DNA from: Woeseiaceae bacterium
Lineage (GTDB): Bacteria > Pseudomonadota > Gammaproteobacteria > Steroidobacterales > Woeseiaceae
NCBI GenBank assembly: GCA_021773095.1
Contig: JAJFKR010000029.1
Coordinates: 117,066-181,065, forward strand
Length of the DNA stretch: 64,000 bases
Direction of reading: 5' to 3'
Below the pieces are notes generated by a model. It was not told where the DNA came from, ran no database searches, and saw only the letters and a list, made by a program, of their open reading frames with translations. Of the stretch, positions 63,167 through 64,000 are shown in pieces. The translations under genes were made by a program, and so were the position numbers. The stretch's first letter is position 1. Every line of letters starts with the position of its first letter.

Positions 63167-64000
63167 ATGACTGATTCTACCAAGTCTGTAAGCCCATTGC
63201 GCCAGCGCATGATCGACGATATGACGATGCGCAAACTCAATCCCAAGACACAAGCCGGTTACCTTCGTTCGGTGAAGAACTTTACACGCTTCTTTGGCCG
63301 CTCGCCTGATCAGGCCGAGCCTGAGGATCTGCGGGGATTTCAACTGCAGATGGTCGAGAAGGGGGTTTCCAGCACCACGCTGAACGCCACCATCACTGGT
63401 TTGAAGTTTTTCTTCGGCGTAACCTTGGATCGCCCGTCAGCGCTGAAGAAGATGAGCCCGGTGCGTCGGGAACAGAAGTTACCGCAAGTCTTGAGCGTCG
63501 ATGAGGTAACACGCCTGCTTAATGCTGCGAGCAACTTAAAACACCGCGCAGCACTGTCGGTTGCCTACGGCGCGGGTTTACGCGCCAGCGAAGTCACGCA
63601 TCTGAAGATCGCCGACATCGACAGTGAGCGCATGATTCTGCGTGTCGAACAAGGCAAGGGACGCCGTGATCGATACGCCATGCTCTCGCCATCATTGCTC
63701 CGGTTGCTGCGCAACTGGTGGCGACAAGCCCATGCTTTGGGGAAGATGCTGCCCGGCGGCTGGTTGTTCCCGGGACAAAACCCGGTCAACCCACTATCGA
63801 CCCGGCAACTCAACCGTGCCTGCAAGTTGGCCGCAGAAGCCGCTGAACTGGATAAGCGGATCTCCATGCACACGCTACGGCACAGCTTTGCGACCCACCT
63901 GTTGGAACAGAAGGTGGATATCCGCGTCATCCAGGTGTTGCTCGGTCACCAGAAGCTGGAGAACACCGCTCGCTATAGTCACGTCGCAACCCGCACCTTA
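63167..64000 (+). CDS. Tyrosine recombinase/integrase of IS91-associated type, 3' end beyond window
   Basis: 278 residues present, still open at the right edge. N-terminal SAM-like core-binding domain (LNPKTQAGYLRSVKNFTRFFG) and a catalytic domain with Arg (YGAGLRASEVTHLKI), H-x2-R (SMHTLRHSFATHLL), His (VLLGHQKLENTARYSHV) and the nucleophile Tyr in ARYSHV, all conserved. Such integrases typically stand just upstream of an IS91-family rolling-circle transposase, which would then lie beyond 64000. Codon use looks like its neighbours. Confidence 0.9.
   Translation, partial: MTDSTKSVSPLRQRMIDDMTMRKLNPKTQAGYLRSVKNFTRFFGRSPDQAEPEDLRGFQLQMVEKGVSSTTLNATITGLKFFFGVTLDRPSALKKMSPVRREQKLPQVLSVDEVTRLLNAASNLKHRAALSVAYGAGLRASEVTHLKIADIDSERMILRVEQGKGRRDRYAMLSPSLLRLLRNWWRQAHALGKMLPGGWLFPGQNPVNPLSTRQLNRACKLAAEAAELDKRISMHTLRHSFATHLLEQKVDIRVIQVLLGHQKLENTARYSHVATRTL

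Overview
The window looks like a chromosome piece from a free-living, probably marine, chemoheterotrophic gammaproteobacterium with mid-50s percent GC. The case rests on plsB, gpsA, rdgC, dbpA and a SecB-family gene, on large TonB-dependent receptors, and on dense translationally coupled operons. A Woeseia-like or Steroidobacter-like lineage would fit, but that is inference only. I saw no rRNA gene, tRNA gene or CRISPR array.

Layout. 1-1043 (-): the N-terminal part of an acyl-CoA synthetase that runs off the left edge. 1.2-6.1 kb (+): a phosphatidic-acid operon, plsB, a HAD-PlsC fusion and gpsA. 6.1-10.5 kb (-): a fused CoA-transferase, a sterol-desaturase-like gene and a 2,4-dienoyl-CoA-reductase-like SDR. 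The desaturase gene is cut in two by a 1.3 kb insert carrying an Old Yellow Enzyme gene, flanked by a 6-bp direct repeat. 10.7-22.3 kb (+): one compact acyl-CoA catabolic operon with two acyl-CoA dehydrogenases, two thiolase-like proteins with altered catalytic residues, two Zn-ribbon/OB-fold partners, three crotonases, a BKACE enzyme, an amidohydrolase-fold protein, a hotdog thioesterase, a TetR regulator and a Zn-alcohol dehydrogenase. The substrate is unknown.

22.4-40.0 kb is a GlcNAc/chitooligosaccharide utilisation locus. It holds a LacI regulator, nagB-II, nagA, an SSS symporter, a GlcNAc-kinase-like ATPase and a TonB receptor. These are tied together by four copies of the palindrome GACAACGTTGTC (one with a single mismatch), each placed on a recognisable promoter. 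Downstream of the receptor lie a TPR-sulfotransferase, an Asp/Asn beta-hydroxylase-like protein, a second-type SecB, another sulfotransferase, a GH20 hexosaminidase lipoprotein and a VCBS/UnbV lipoprotein. 40.1-47.6 kb carries a FecI/FecR/TonB-receptor signalling cassette, a DASS anion symporter and a histidine kinase whose phospho-acceptor His is replaced.

49.5-55.2 kb is the most intriguing stretch. A membrane-anchored ATP-grasp ligase, an OlsF-like bifunctional acyltransferase and a DinB-fold protein converge on a methyltransferase and a radical SAM enzyme. The radical SAM resembles the archaeal tetraether-synthase (Tes, MJ0619) family. I propose a lipid-biosynthesis or lipid-remodelling locus. 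55.3-63.0 kb holds rdgC, an exported LanC-like protein without zinc cysteines, an arylsulfotransferase-like lipoprotein, and two DEAD-box helicases with DbpA-type RNA-binding tails flanking a GST. 63.17 kb to the right edge is a tyrosine recombinase of the type that accompanies IS91-like elements.
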